A stretch of 21,272 nt of DNA from Parafannyhessea sp902761955 (GTDB taxonomy: Bacteria > Actinomycetota > Coriobacteriia > Coriobacteriales > Atopobiaceae): contig CACWMM010000027.1 in NCBI GenBank assembly GCA_902761955.1, positions 1-21,272 on the forward strand. The letters are read 5' to 3'. Position 1 is the stretch's first letter; the number at the start of each line of letters is the position of its first letter. Shown here one piece after another: positions 1 to 6,859 of the stretch. Both the position numbers and the translations under genes were made by a program. Below the pieces are notes generated by a model. That model made no database searches. It was not told the origin of the DNA and was given only the letters and a program-made list of their open reading frames with translations.

Positions 1-348
1 CTTCGCGAGGGCCATCGGCGAGGCGTCGCCGATGGCCCTCCTCAGGCTCGAGTTCACGTTGGAGCAGACGCCGGCGAGGATCCACGCGTCGAGCCCCAGA
101 CCGTCGATCGAGGTGCCCTTGGGGATGACCTTCCTCAGCTCGACGTGGTTCTTCTCGCAGGTGCCCTTCTGGTCGGAGCGCTGGGGGTCGGCGTAGAAGA
201 CCCGGCACCTCCCGTCCCGCTCGATGTCAGCGATGTCGTCGAACTTGCACCCCCGGTCGGTCAGGATGAGCCCGAAGACCCTGCGGAAGGCCTTGGGTCC
301 GCCCAGGAGGCCCTCCAGCCAGTCCAGGGCGGCGACGACGTGGGCGCG
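1..348 (-). pseudogene. IS30-family transposase, C-terminal fragment
   Basis: Reading the minus strand from about 348 to the window edge gives an open frame resembling the C-terminal half of IS30-type DDE integrase-like transposases. Visible landmarks in order are AALDWLEGLLGG, LTDRGCKF (the second catalytic Asp region), FYADPQRSDQKGTCEKNH (the region with the catalytic Glu), IPKGTSIDGL, and a final NVNSSLRRAIGDASP block. The N-terminal helix-turn-helix and first Asp are missing because the frame reaches a stop at 358-360, where it meets the IS21-type element. The 3' end lies beyond position 1, so the downstream limit is unknown. It is inferred to be non-functional. The family call is good; the exact breakpoint near 348 is approximate. 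Confidence 0.75.
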
Positions 349-827
349 TGCATTCAATCAAGTAAAAGTCGACATTTCGCTCTGTCGATTTCCCACACTT
401 CGCTTGGGGCATGCCCGCACCTCTAGCTTGCGTTACCAGAGAGTATGAGCACCTGGTTCATGCGGTGGCTCGTCCCATTGAACTCGACCAGCCTGCTGTG
501 GTGCACTACGCGGTCGATCGTCGCCTCGTAGGGCTCCAGCAGCTCTCTCTCCGCGATGCGCCTCCCCGGGCGCGAGGGGGAGAGGTCCTCCATCCTCAGG
601 TACTTCCTCACCGTGGGCTCTGACATCCCGGTGTTCCTCGAGATGCTCGCGATTGACTCGCCACGGCTTCTCCTCCTGCGCATGTCCTCTATCTTGTCCG
701 CGCCGATCACTTCCCCTCTGGCCCTCCTCACGTCGACAACCGAAGCAACGACATGTTGGGCCAATCGCGGGATGGTCGGCGTGCCCATGCCCGAACACGA
801 AAAACTCTGTGCTCAAACGCGAGTGCA
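349..827 (-). mobile_element. Internally deleted IS21-family element (MITE-like)
   Basis: This is a short element between an IS30 fragment and an IS3 fragment. Its only reading frame joins the start of istA to the end of istB, so most of a roughly 2.5-kb IS21-type element is missing while both outer ends may remain. Proposed ends are the two TGCA sites at 349-352 and 824-827. Read inward from either end, both begin TGCA followed by N-TC, but the longer repeats match poorly. The family identity is better supported than the exact boundaries. IS30 and IS3 similarity stops close to these points, which supports placing the ends here. Confidence 0.5.
423..710 (-). pseudogene. istA-istB in-frame deletion fusion (IS21 family)
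   Basis: This is a 95-codon open frame starting at GTG 708-710, preceded at once by an AGAGGGG ribosome site. Residues 1 to about 61 look like the IstA transposase N-terminus: DKIEDMRRRRSRGESI, a helix-turn-helix (ISRNTGMSEPTVRKYL), then LSPSRPGRR and LEPYEAT. From about residue 64 the sequence becomes IDRVVHHSRLVEFNGTSHRM, which matches the usual C-terminal tail of the IstB ATPase (D-R-hydrophobic-H-H-S, G-x-S-[HY]-R). The junction lies near 507-527, inside a stretch both genes would share (ATIDR-like). The product lacks the DDE catalytic core and the IstB ATPase, so it cannot transpose alone. It might still bind IS ends through the helix-turn-helix (inference). Confidence 0.65.
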
Positions 828-1711
828 GCGCCTTCCGTAGATGCCGCCGTTGGCGTCGAAGACCTCCGAGATCCTCCTGCGGGCCTCCTCGTCCCTGTCG
901 GGGGCACGGAGCGCTCCCTGCTGGCGCCGGTGGCTGGACCGGGCCACCCCGAGCGCCGAGAGAAGCTCGCACAGCCTCCATTTGGGACGCAGGGACCCGA
1001 TCGGCAGGGTCTTCTCCCCATTCGTGAGTTCGTTTGCCGGGTCGGCGCTCGTCCCTTTCCCAGGACCTCGAGGGTACCCTCCATGATGTCGCACCCGGGC
1101 TTGAGCTCCTCGAGCTCGGCCTCGAGCTCGGCCTTCCTGGCCTCGAGGGCGGTGATGTCCGCCTGGGTCGCAGGCGATCTTCCCCGCGTACGCGCGGGCT
1201 TGCTGGGGCGGTCTTCGGACATCGGGGACTCCTCCCTGAGCGGCTCGCGCTTCTGCTTGTAGAGTGCTGATCTCGTGCATCCTACCAGGTCGGCGACCTC
1301 CTGAGCGGACGACGCCCGAGATGCCAGGGGCTTGACGGCGGCGGCCTTCTCGGACGAGTCGAACGCCCGGGGCTGCGTCGCCCTTCTCTCGCCGGGCGCG
1401 TACTCGTCGGTCCGCTCGGCGAGCTTCGCCGTGCGCTTGGGGTATCCAAGCCCGCGCCTGGCGAGGGCGTCGCGCCTCCCATGGGCGGGGTGGTGCCTGA
1501 CCGCGGCCCTCTTCTGCTCCAGCGTGCAGTGCTCGAGGCTGCGGTCCGTGAGCCTTCCTCCGTTTTCCTGCCACTCCCTGTGCCAGCCCGCCAGCTGTGC
1601 GCCGCTGGGATATCCGAGCTCCCGTATGGCTGCCGTGGCCCTGAGACCGTACCTGATGCAGGGCTCGACCGCCCTTTTCCTCTGTTCGAGGGAGCACGCG
1701 CCATCCTCCAA
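828..1711 (-). pseudogene. IS3-family transposase: orfA plus truncated orfB
   Basis: Starting at ATG 1709-1711 on the minus strand, the protein has two or three repeated helix-turn-helix units typical of IS3-family OrfA (LEQRKRAVEPCIRYG with RELGYPS; LEQKRAAVRHH with GLGYPKR; SAQEVADLVGCTRSALYK). A coiled coil follows (LEARKAELEAELEELK). OrfB begins one frame back (-1), with LTNGEK, IGSLRPKW and the stretch VARSSHRRQQGALRAPDRDE, ending at NGGIYGRR. The frame change sits at GGGAAAGGG (plus positions 1054-1062), a plausible programmed -1 slip site of the AAAG type used in IS3 elements. A mutation cannot be excluded. OrfB stops after about 60 residues at the IS21-type element, so the DDE catalytic core is lost. 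Confidence 0.75.
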
Positions 1712-1781
1712 GCCTCATCGTTTGGTACGGATTTCCGGCACCACCCCCAAACCGCAAATAAGGCGCTATCAAACACACCCA

Positions 1782-1825
1782 TCCCACAGCACTTATCGGA
1801 ACGCGTACGGCTGAGTGCTGTGGGA
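1782..1825. repeat. 11-bp perfect inverted repeat
   Basis: TCCCACAGCAC at 1782-1792 is mirrored exactly by GTGCTGTGGGA at 1815-1825, with a 22-base spacer. It lies just outside the IS3-type orfA start and may mark the outer end of that element or a junction between elements. There is no T-run after the stem, so a terminator is unlikely. Confidence 0.6.
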
Positions 1826-1926
1826 GGGGCGGGCTGTTCGGATGAGCCTGCAACTCAACCCCGGCCCCGCCTGGGATGCGGAAAACCCATTAGCGCTAGC
1901 ATGCAATGTGAGCGGGAAGGCGACAG

Positions 1927-1935
1927 TGATATACT
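1927..1935 (+). promoter_or_regulatory. Candidate extended -10 promoter for the BREX operon
   Basis: TGATATACT is a TG-N-TATACT extended -10 element. It sits about 110 bases upstream of the brxA start in an AT-richer patch. The spacing-matched -35 (around 1907-1912) is poor, which is common for extended -10 promoters. Transcription would start near 1942. This is called by motif only. Confidence 0.35.
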
Positions 1936-1993
1936 TCTATGGTTAGATTGTTGGTAGTTTTATCAGCTCCGGCATTTGACTGTATCTATTGGT

Positions 1994-2028
1994 GCTCGGA
2001 CCCCGTTTTTGCCGAGCGGGTTTTCGGC
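1994..2028 (+). promoter_or_regulatory. Leader with two mutually exclusive hairpins before brxA
   Basis: GCTCGG (1994-1999) pairs exactly with CCGAGC (2012-2017). Alternatively GCCGA (2011-2015) pairs with TCGGC (2024-2028). Both use 2012-2015, so only one can form at a time. The first stem is followed by GGGTTTT, a weak terminator-like pattern. The second ends five bases before the brxA ribosome site (2034-2040). An attenuator or translation switch is possible but unproven. Confidence 0.35.
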
Positions 2029-2046
2029 ATAACGAGGAGGCGTTCG

Positions 2047-2634
2047 TTGGGCAGGTATCTTCTTTCGTTCACCGCTTCGCCCATGCGCCGTCCGGAATGC
2101 GTCACCATCGCCCGCAGCTATCTTGAGCTCGGAGACTGGAAGGCGGTTCGCGCGGCCATAGAGAACGACGACAGCCTCATGATTCGGTCGGAGTCCTCGC
2201 GCAAACGCCTTGGGCTCGAACTCGTGAAGCGGCTCAGGAATCTCACCGACGCGGAGCTCGTGCAGCTCGCGGGATGCGGTGACTCGCAACGGGAGACGGC
2301 ACTTGTGTGGATCGCCATCTGCCGCACGTACGAGTTTATCCGCGACTTCCTGAACGACGTGGTGGCCGTGCGCTGGCACGAGGGGCTCGGCGACCTGCCA
2401 CAAGGTGCTTACGAGAGCTACGTGGCAGAGGCTGCGGCCACGCATCCAGAGCTTGGGAGGCTGAGCGAGCTCACCAAGCAGAGGCTCCGCAACCAGCTCT
2501 TCCAGATGCTGCGCGAGGCGGGCATTATCGACAAGCACAACGTGCTGCAGGCCTACCTGCTGCCCTATGGGATGGACAAGCAACTCGCGACCGAAGAGCG
2601 CGGCTTCTTCCCGACCGCGACCCCGGCGGCTTAG
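2047..2634 (+). CDS. brxA: BrxA, BREX type 1 small protein (DUF1819)
   Basis: The first gene of the BREX operon encodes a 195-residue protein. I place the start at TTG 2047 because GAGGAGG (2034-2040) precedes it with six-base spacing. The resulting N-terminus (MGRYLLSFTASPMRRPE) matches the SFT-x-x-x-L/M opening seen in BrxA proteins, and upstream in-frame starts lack a good ribosome site. Family landmarks include ARSYLELGDW (about 22-31), ESSRKRLGLELVKRL, LVWIAICRTYEFIRDF and a C-terminal LRNQLFQMLREAGII. BrxA is a helical, DNA-binding-type protein required for protection in some BREX-1 systems; its exact mechanism is unknown. It is followed after nine bases by brxB, consistent with one transcript. 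Confidence 0.9.
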   Translation: MGRYLLSFTASPMRRPECVTIARSYLELGDWKAVRAAIENDDSLMIRSESSRKRLGLELVKRLRNLTDAELVQLAGCGDSQRETALVWIAICRTYEFIRDFLNDVVAVRWHEGLGDLPQGAYESYVAEAAATHPELGRLSELTKQRLRNQLFQMLREAGIIDKHNVLQAYLLPYGMDKQLATEERGFFPTATPAA

Positions 2635-2643
2635 GCGGCGCGC

Positions 2644-3249
2644 ATGAGGCACGTTGCCGGCGGCATCGCAAAACAGAAGGCGTTCCTCCTTGAGAAGCTC
2701 GGTAGCGACGAGGTTCTGGGAAGCGCCGACTCGCTCACGCGCCCGGCGGCCATCGTGGTCCCGTACGACCCGGCGGACGAGCACGACGCGCAGGAAGTCG
2801 TAGCGGCCCTCGTCTCGGACCTGGGCGCCATGGGGCATCCCGTCGCCGTCGCCAACCTCTACAACATAGTCATCGACGTGCTCGACGCGGACGACCTCTT
2901 CGACGAGGAGGTGGCCATAGAGCGGGAGTACGGCAAGGAGCGGCTCGTCCAGGAGCTCAAGGATGCCGCCGACATCGAATACGACATCGTGCCGCGCATC
3001 AAGGAGATCCTTCGGGACGAACACGGCGAGATGCTCTTCCTCACGGGCGTCGGGGCGTGCTACCCGTTTCTGCGGACGCACCAGCTCATAGACGAGAACG
3101 TTCTCTCGGTGGACGTGCCCGTCGTTCTCTTCTTTCCGGGGTCCTACAAGGCCAAGACCGATGGCTCCGTGCCGCTCGACATACTCAACATCCCGCAGGG
3201 GCAGGGCGCTGGGCTCTTCTACCGGGCTCGCAACGTGTACGACCTCTAG
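2644..3249 (+). CDS. brxB: BrxB, BREX type 1 protein (DUF1788)
   Basis: A 201-residue protein of normal family length. It shows the BrxB hallmarks: LFLTGVGACYPFLRTH at about 131-146, then VLFFPGSY at 161-168 and a C-terminal YRARNVYDL. The N-terminal half contains the expected alpha/beta pattern with IVVPYDP and NLYNIVIDVL. BrxB is an essential component of type 1 BREX and thought to work with BrxC and PglZ; no enzymatic motif is known. The ATG at 2644 lies nine bases after the brxA stop. The ribosome site is weak (AGGCGG overlapping the brxA stop), so translational coupling to brxA is likely. Confidence 0.92.
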   Translation: MRHVAGGIAKQKAFLLEKLGSDEVLGSADSLTRPAAIVVPYDPADEHDAQEVVAALVSDLGAMGHPVAVANLYNIVIDVLDADDLFDEEVAIEREYGKERLVQELKDAADIEYDIVPRIKEILRDEHGEMLFLTGVGACYPFLRTHQLIDENVLSVDVPVVLFFPGSYKAKTDGSVPLDILNIPQGQGAGLFYRARNVYDL

Positions 3250-3268
3250 CCAGCAGTAAGGAGTGGCC

Positions 3269-6200
3269 ATGAAGTTCAACGATATCTTTGCTCGCAGGGT
3301 CGACCGGCACCTCGACGGCGTCATCAAGCCTGACAAGAACGAGCACCTAGCTTCCGAGCTGGAGGAGTACGTCATCACGCCAGAGATTCGGCGCAGCCTG
3401 CAGCGCTTCTGCGACGAGTACAACAACCCGTACTCCGAGGGCAACGGCGCATGGATCTCGGGCTTCTATGGCTCGGGCAAGTCGCACCTGCTCAAGATGC
3501 TCTCGTACCTGATCGAGAACCCGGACGTGACCGACGAGAACGGCGTCGCCAAACCCGCGCTCGACTACATAAAGCCCAAGCTCAAGGACGACCCTATGCT
3601 GCTCGGGGCCTTGGAGAGGACGTGCGAGCGGACCCCGTCGAAGTCGATACTCTTCAGCATCGGCGCGAAGGCGGATACCGGCAACACGCGCGATGCGCTG
3701 CTCTCGGCCTTCATCAAGGTGCTCAACGAGGCGTGCGGGTACTTCGCGGGCACCAAGGCCTACATCGCCAGCTTCGAACGAGACCTCGACCGCATCGGCC
3801 TGTACCAGACCTTCGTGGGCGAGTTCGAGCACGAGACCGGCCGCAGGTGGGACGTCGCACGCCGCAAGCGCACGACCGCCATGGCGGGGGACATCAGCCG
3901 CGTGTACGACCGCGTGACGGGCAACCCCGAGGGCACCCACACCGACGTGCTGGAGCAGTACGCCCGCGACTACCATCCCTCGCACGAGGACTTCGCTGAC
4001 TGGTGCAGCGAGTACTTGGAGAAGCAGGGGCCGGACTTCCGGCTGAACTTCTTCGTGGACGAGATGGGCCAGTTCATCGGCGCGAACGACGACCTGCTCT
4101 TCAGCCTGCAGAACATCGCCGAGCTCCTGAACAGCCGCTGCCACGGGCGGGCGTGGGTCATCGTCGTGTCGCAGGAGAACGTCGAGGACATTATCGGCGA
4201 CTTCCGCACGCGCGGCTCCGCCAAGGACTTCACGAAGATACAAGCGCGCTTCAAGGTGAAGATTAAGATCCCCTCCAACGACGCCAACACCGTCGTGCGC
4301 GACCGCCTGCTTGAGAAGGCGCCCTCCGCCTTGGGGGCGATCGACCGGCTTTACGAGCGCTACCACGGCGACTTCAAGGTACTCTTCGACTTCCCCAACG
4401 GGGCCAAGCACTACGCGCTCTACAAGGATGAGGGGGACTTCGAGGCGTACTACCCGATGGTACCCTACCAGTTCCCGCTCTTCCACAAGGCGCTCACCGG
4501 GCTTTCCGACCACAACGCCTTCACGGGCGAGTACACCTCGACTGGGGCGCGCAACATGCTGGGCGCCACGCGCAACGTGCTCCTGCAGACCAAGGACACC
4601 GGCGACGTGGAGGCGGGCGACCTGGTGTCGTTCGACCTTATGTTCGAGGGGCTCTACACCGACCTCAAGAGCGAGGCGTTCGAGGCCATATCCACCGCGC
4701 AGGATCACTTCGGCTACGACGACGGCGGGCTGGGGCTGCGCATCCTTAAGGTGCTGCTGCTCGTGAAGTACAACGAAGAGTTCGCGGCGACGCCTGCCAA
4801 CCTTCGCGTGCTCCTTTACCGCAGCTTCAGCGAGGACGCCGTGAACCTGGAGGAGCGCATCAAGGACTCGCTCAGGCACCTCGAGGCTGAGAACTACGTG
4901 CGGCGCAACGGCGACGCCTACGAGTACCTGACTGACGAGGAGAAGGACATCGAGGCCGAGATAAAGCGCGAGGTGGTGACCGACGCCGAGATCCGCAACC
5001 AGATCGGCAAGCTCTTCAAGGAGGACGTGGTCCGCCAGACCCGCGTGCAGTACGTGAACGGCGACTTCTCCAGCCCATACCCCTATGACGTGCAGGTGGA
5101 CGGCATTGCCGTGGGCACGAGCGCGAACGCCCTCACGCTGAACATCCTGACCGATCTCTACGAGGGCGCCCGCGAGCGCTTCGTGCTGGTGGCGGGCAAC
5201 CGGGAGCTCGCGTGTGCGCTGCCCCCGAGCACCGACCTCATCAGCGAGGTGCGGCTGTGGATCCAGACCAACCGCTACGTCTCGCGCAACATGCGGGGAG
5301 AGGACCTGCGGGCCCGCATCCTGCAGGAGAAGCACAGCGCCAACAGCAAACGCCACGACGAGCTGAAGGAGCGCCTGAAGGAGCTGGTGGCATCGGCCCA
5401 GTGGGCCACCTGCAACGTGGACGTGACTGACGACGTGAAGGGCCAAGGCGCGGAGCGCGTCGACGCCGCCGTGCGCATCATGATCGGCAAGTCCTACCCG
5501 ATGCTCTCGCTCCTCCGGAGCCGGTTCGACAATACGTCCATATACAAGGCCGCCACCGACAGCAAGCTCATGCCCGGGGAGTCACTTGCGCCCTTCGCCA
5601 AGGAGGTGCTGGACGAGGTGGGGCGCATCCTCTCCGCAGCGGACCGCTGCACGGTGGGAGGCGGCGGCTCCAACTCGCTCGAGACGCGGCTGGGCGGCGG
5701 CCAGTACGGCTGGCCTGCTGCCGCCGTACGCCAGGCGGTGGGCACGCTCGCCTGTAACGGCCTCGTTGAGTGCTACCGCTCGGACGCCGTCCTCGAAGGC
5801 GCGGCGCTCGGCCGCGACCTCTCGCAGGGGCGCTCGCTGGGCGACGTGGTGGTGACGCAGGCCCGCGTGATAAGCCCCGAGGCGCTCGCCGCCCTGCGGG
5901 AGGCCCACAAGGCCATCGTGGGCGTCACGAGCGCCGACGACGATCCGCGCGCCATCGCCGACGCCATCCACACCGACCTCGGCTCCAAGCTCTCCAGCTA
6001 CTCCGACGTCGCCTCGAAGGTCCACGGCTACCCCTTCTCCCTGCGCTACGAGGAGGAGCTGGGCGTGCTGCGCGTGGCGGCCGACCGAAAGCGTGACTGG
6101 CTCATCGCCAACATCGCGGGCTCCCTGGATGAGATCGTGGGGGCGTGCAACGATCTGCGCGACATGGCCGGGTTCGTGAACGGGAGCCAGGGCAAGCGCT

Positions 6201-6850
6201 ACGATGAGGCCGCTGACTTCCTGCGCACGCAGGACGCCAACATCGCGAGCTGCGACGCGGCCGGTAGGAGCGCCGAGCAGATGCGCGCCGTGCTCCAAGA
6301 CCCGGACTGCTGGAACAATGGCACCATACCCCAGCTGCGGAGGCTCCAGCGCGAGGCGACCGATGCTATCGAGGCCGAGCTGAAGGATGCTAGGGCGGAG
6401 GCTCATGCGGAGCTCGGCGCCTTCGTGCGCAACTTCCGCCTGCAGGACTACGCCGGTGCGGGCGACGAGGCCAAGGCTCGCGCCGACGCGCTCTTCGCTC
6501 GGTGCGCCTCCTGCATCGAGGCCAGCGGGCAGATCCAGGTGGTGCGGGGCATCGTGGACCGCTTCAAGAAAGAGCAGACCGCGCGTCTCTACGACATCGT
6601 CGCGCCCGCGTCCGAGCCGGTTCCCGACCAGTCCCAGCAGGACGGGGATGAGGGCGACGGAGAGCAGGCTTCCACGCAGCCCCGGCCCGCCAAGCCCTCC
6701 ACGATGACCGTCATGTTCAGCGACGTGGCCGTGCCCGACGCCTTCAAGGGGTGCGTGCTCGCCACCGAGGAAGACGTACGGGCGTTCGTGGGAGCGCTGC
6801 AGGAGCAGCTGGCGGAGCAGGTGCGCAACAACAGCAAGATCATCCTCTAG
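3269..6850 (+). CDS. brxC: BrxC, large P-loop ATPase of BREX type 1
   Basis: A protein of about 1193 residues, normal for BrxC. ATG 3269 is chosen over the in-frame GTG six bases earlier because AAGGAG (3258-3263) is correctly spaced from the ATG and overlaps the GTG. The N-terminus (FNDIFARRVDRHLDGVIKPD) is typical. Walker A is GFYGSGKSH at 65-73. A Walker B-like strand, FFVDEMGQFIG, lies near residue 260, with IVVSQENVEDI after it as a probable sensor strand. The long C-terminal part is helical. A Gln/Asp/Pro-rich linker (PDQSQQDGDEGDGEQ) precedes a short conserved-looking tail ending NNSKIIL. BrxC is thought to act as an ATP-driven scaffold or motor linking methylation and phage exclusion. 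The next gene starts nine bases after its stop. Confidence 0.95.
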   Translation: MKFNDIFARRVDRHLDGVIKPDKNEHLASELEEYVITPEIRRSLQRFCDEYNNPYSEGNGAWISGFYGSGKSHLLKMLSYLIENPDVTDENGVAKPALDYIKPKLKDDPMLLGALERTCERTPSKSILFSIGAKADTGNTRDALLSAFIKVLNEACGYFAGTKAYIASFERDLDRIGLYQTFVGEFEHETGRRWDVARRKRTTAMAGDISRVYDRVTGNPEGTHTDVLEQYARDYHPSHEDFADWCSEYLEKQGPDFRLNFFVDEMGQFIGANDDLLFSLQNIAELLNSRCHGRAWVIVVSQENVEDIIGDFRTRGSAKDFTKIQARFKVKIKIPSNDANTVVRDRLLEKAPSALGAIDRLYERYHGDFKVLFDFPNGAKHYALYKDEGDFEAYYPMVPYQFPLFHKALTGLSDHNAFTGEYTSTGARNMLGATRNVLLQTKDTGDVEAGDLVSFDLMFEGLYTDLKSEAFEAISTAQDHFGYDDGGLGLRILKVLLLVKYNEEFAATPANLRVLLYRSFSEDAVNLEERIKDSLRHLEAENYVRRNGDAYEYLTDEEKDIEAEIKREVVTDAEIRNQIGKLFKEDVVRQTRVQYVNGDFSSPYPYDVQVDGIAVGTSANALTLNILTDLYEGARERFVLVAGNRELACALPPSTDLISEVRLWIQTNRYVSRNMRGEDLRARILQEKHSANSKRHDELKERLKELVASAQWATCNVDVTDDVKGQGAERVDAAVRIMIGKSYPMLSLLRSRFDNTSIYKAATDSKLMPGESLAPFAKEVLDEVGRILSAADRCTVGGGGSNSLETRLGGGQYGWPAAAVRQAVGTLACNGLVECYRSDAVLEGAALGRDLSQGRSLGDVVVTQARVISPEALAALREAHKAIVGVTSADDDPRAIADAIHTDLGSKLSSYSDVASKVHGYPFSLRYEEELGVLRVAADRKRDWLIANIAGSLDEIVGACNDLRDMAGFVNGSQGKRYDEAADFLRTQDANIASCDAAGRSAEQMRAVLQDPDCWNNGTIPQLRRLQREATDAIEAELKDARAEAHAELGAFVRNFRLQDYAGAGDEAKARADALFARCASCIEASGQIQVVRGIVDRFKKEQTARLYDIVAPASEPVPDQSQQDGDEGDGEQASTQPRPAKPSTMTVMFSDVAVPDAFKGCVLATEEDVRAFVGALQEQLAEQVRNNSKIIL

Positions 6851-6859
6851 GAGGCGAGA

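Larger units (their letters stand above)
1712..2046. other. Non-coding stretch between IS3 remnant and brxA
   Basis: I see no convincing gene here. It holds the presumed outer end of the IS3-type element, an 11-bp inverted repeat (1782-1825), a candidate promoter (1927-1935) and a leader with alternative hairpins just before brxA. Open frames that cross it are shadows without family resemblance. There is no gene for a WYL/BrxR-type regulator, which often precedes BREX operons. Confidence 0.6.

Noticed and set aside
1939..2046. An N-terminal extension of brxA from GTG/ATG-type codons upstream of TTG 2047
   Set aside because: The extension has no BrxA similarity and no ribosome site, and would run through the hairpin leader. 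The TTG start has an ideal GAGGAGG.
3347..5446. A 699-codon open frame on the minus strand opposite brxC
   Set aside because: It has no family resemblance, is Val/Leu/Arg/Glu-rich in the way antisense frames of high-GC genes are, and lies fully inside brxC.
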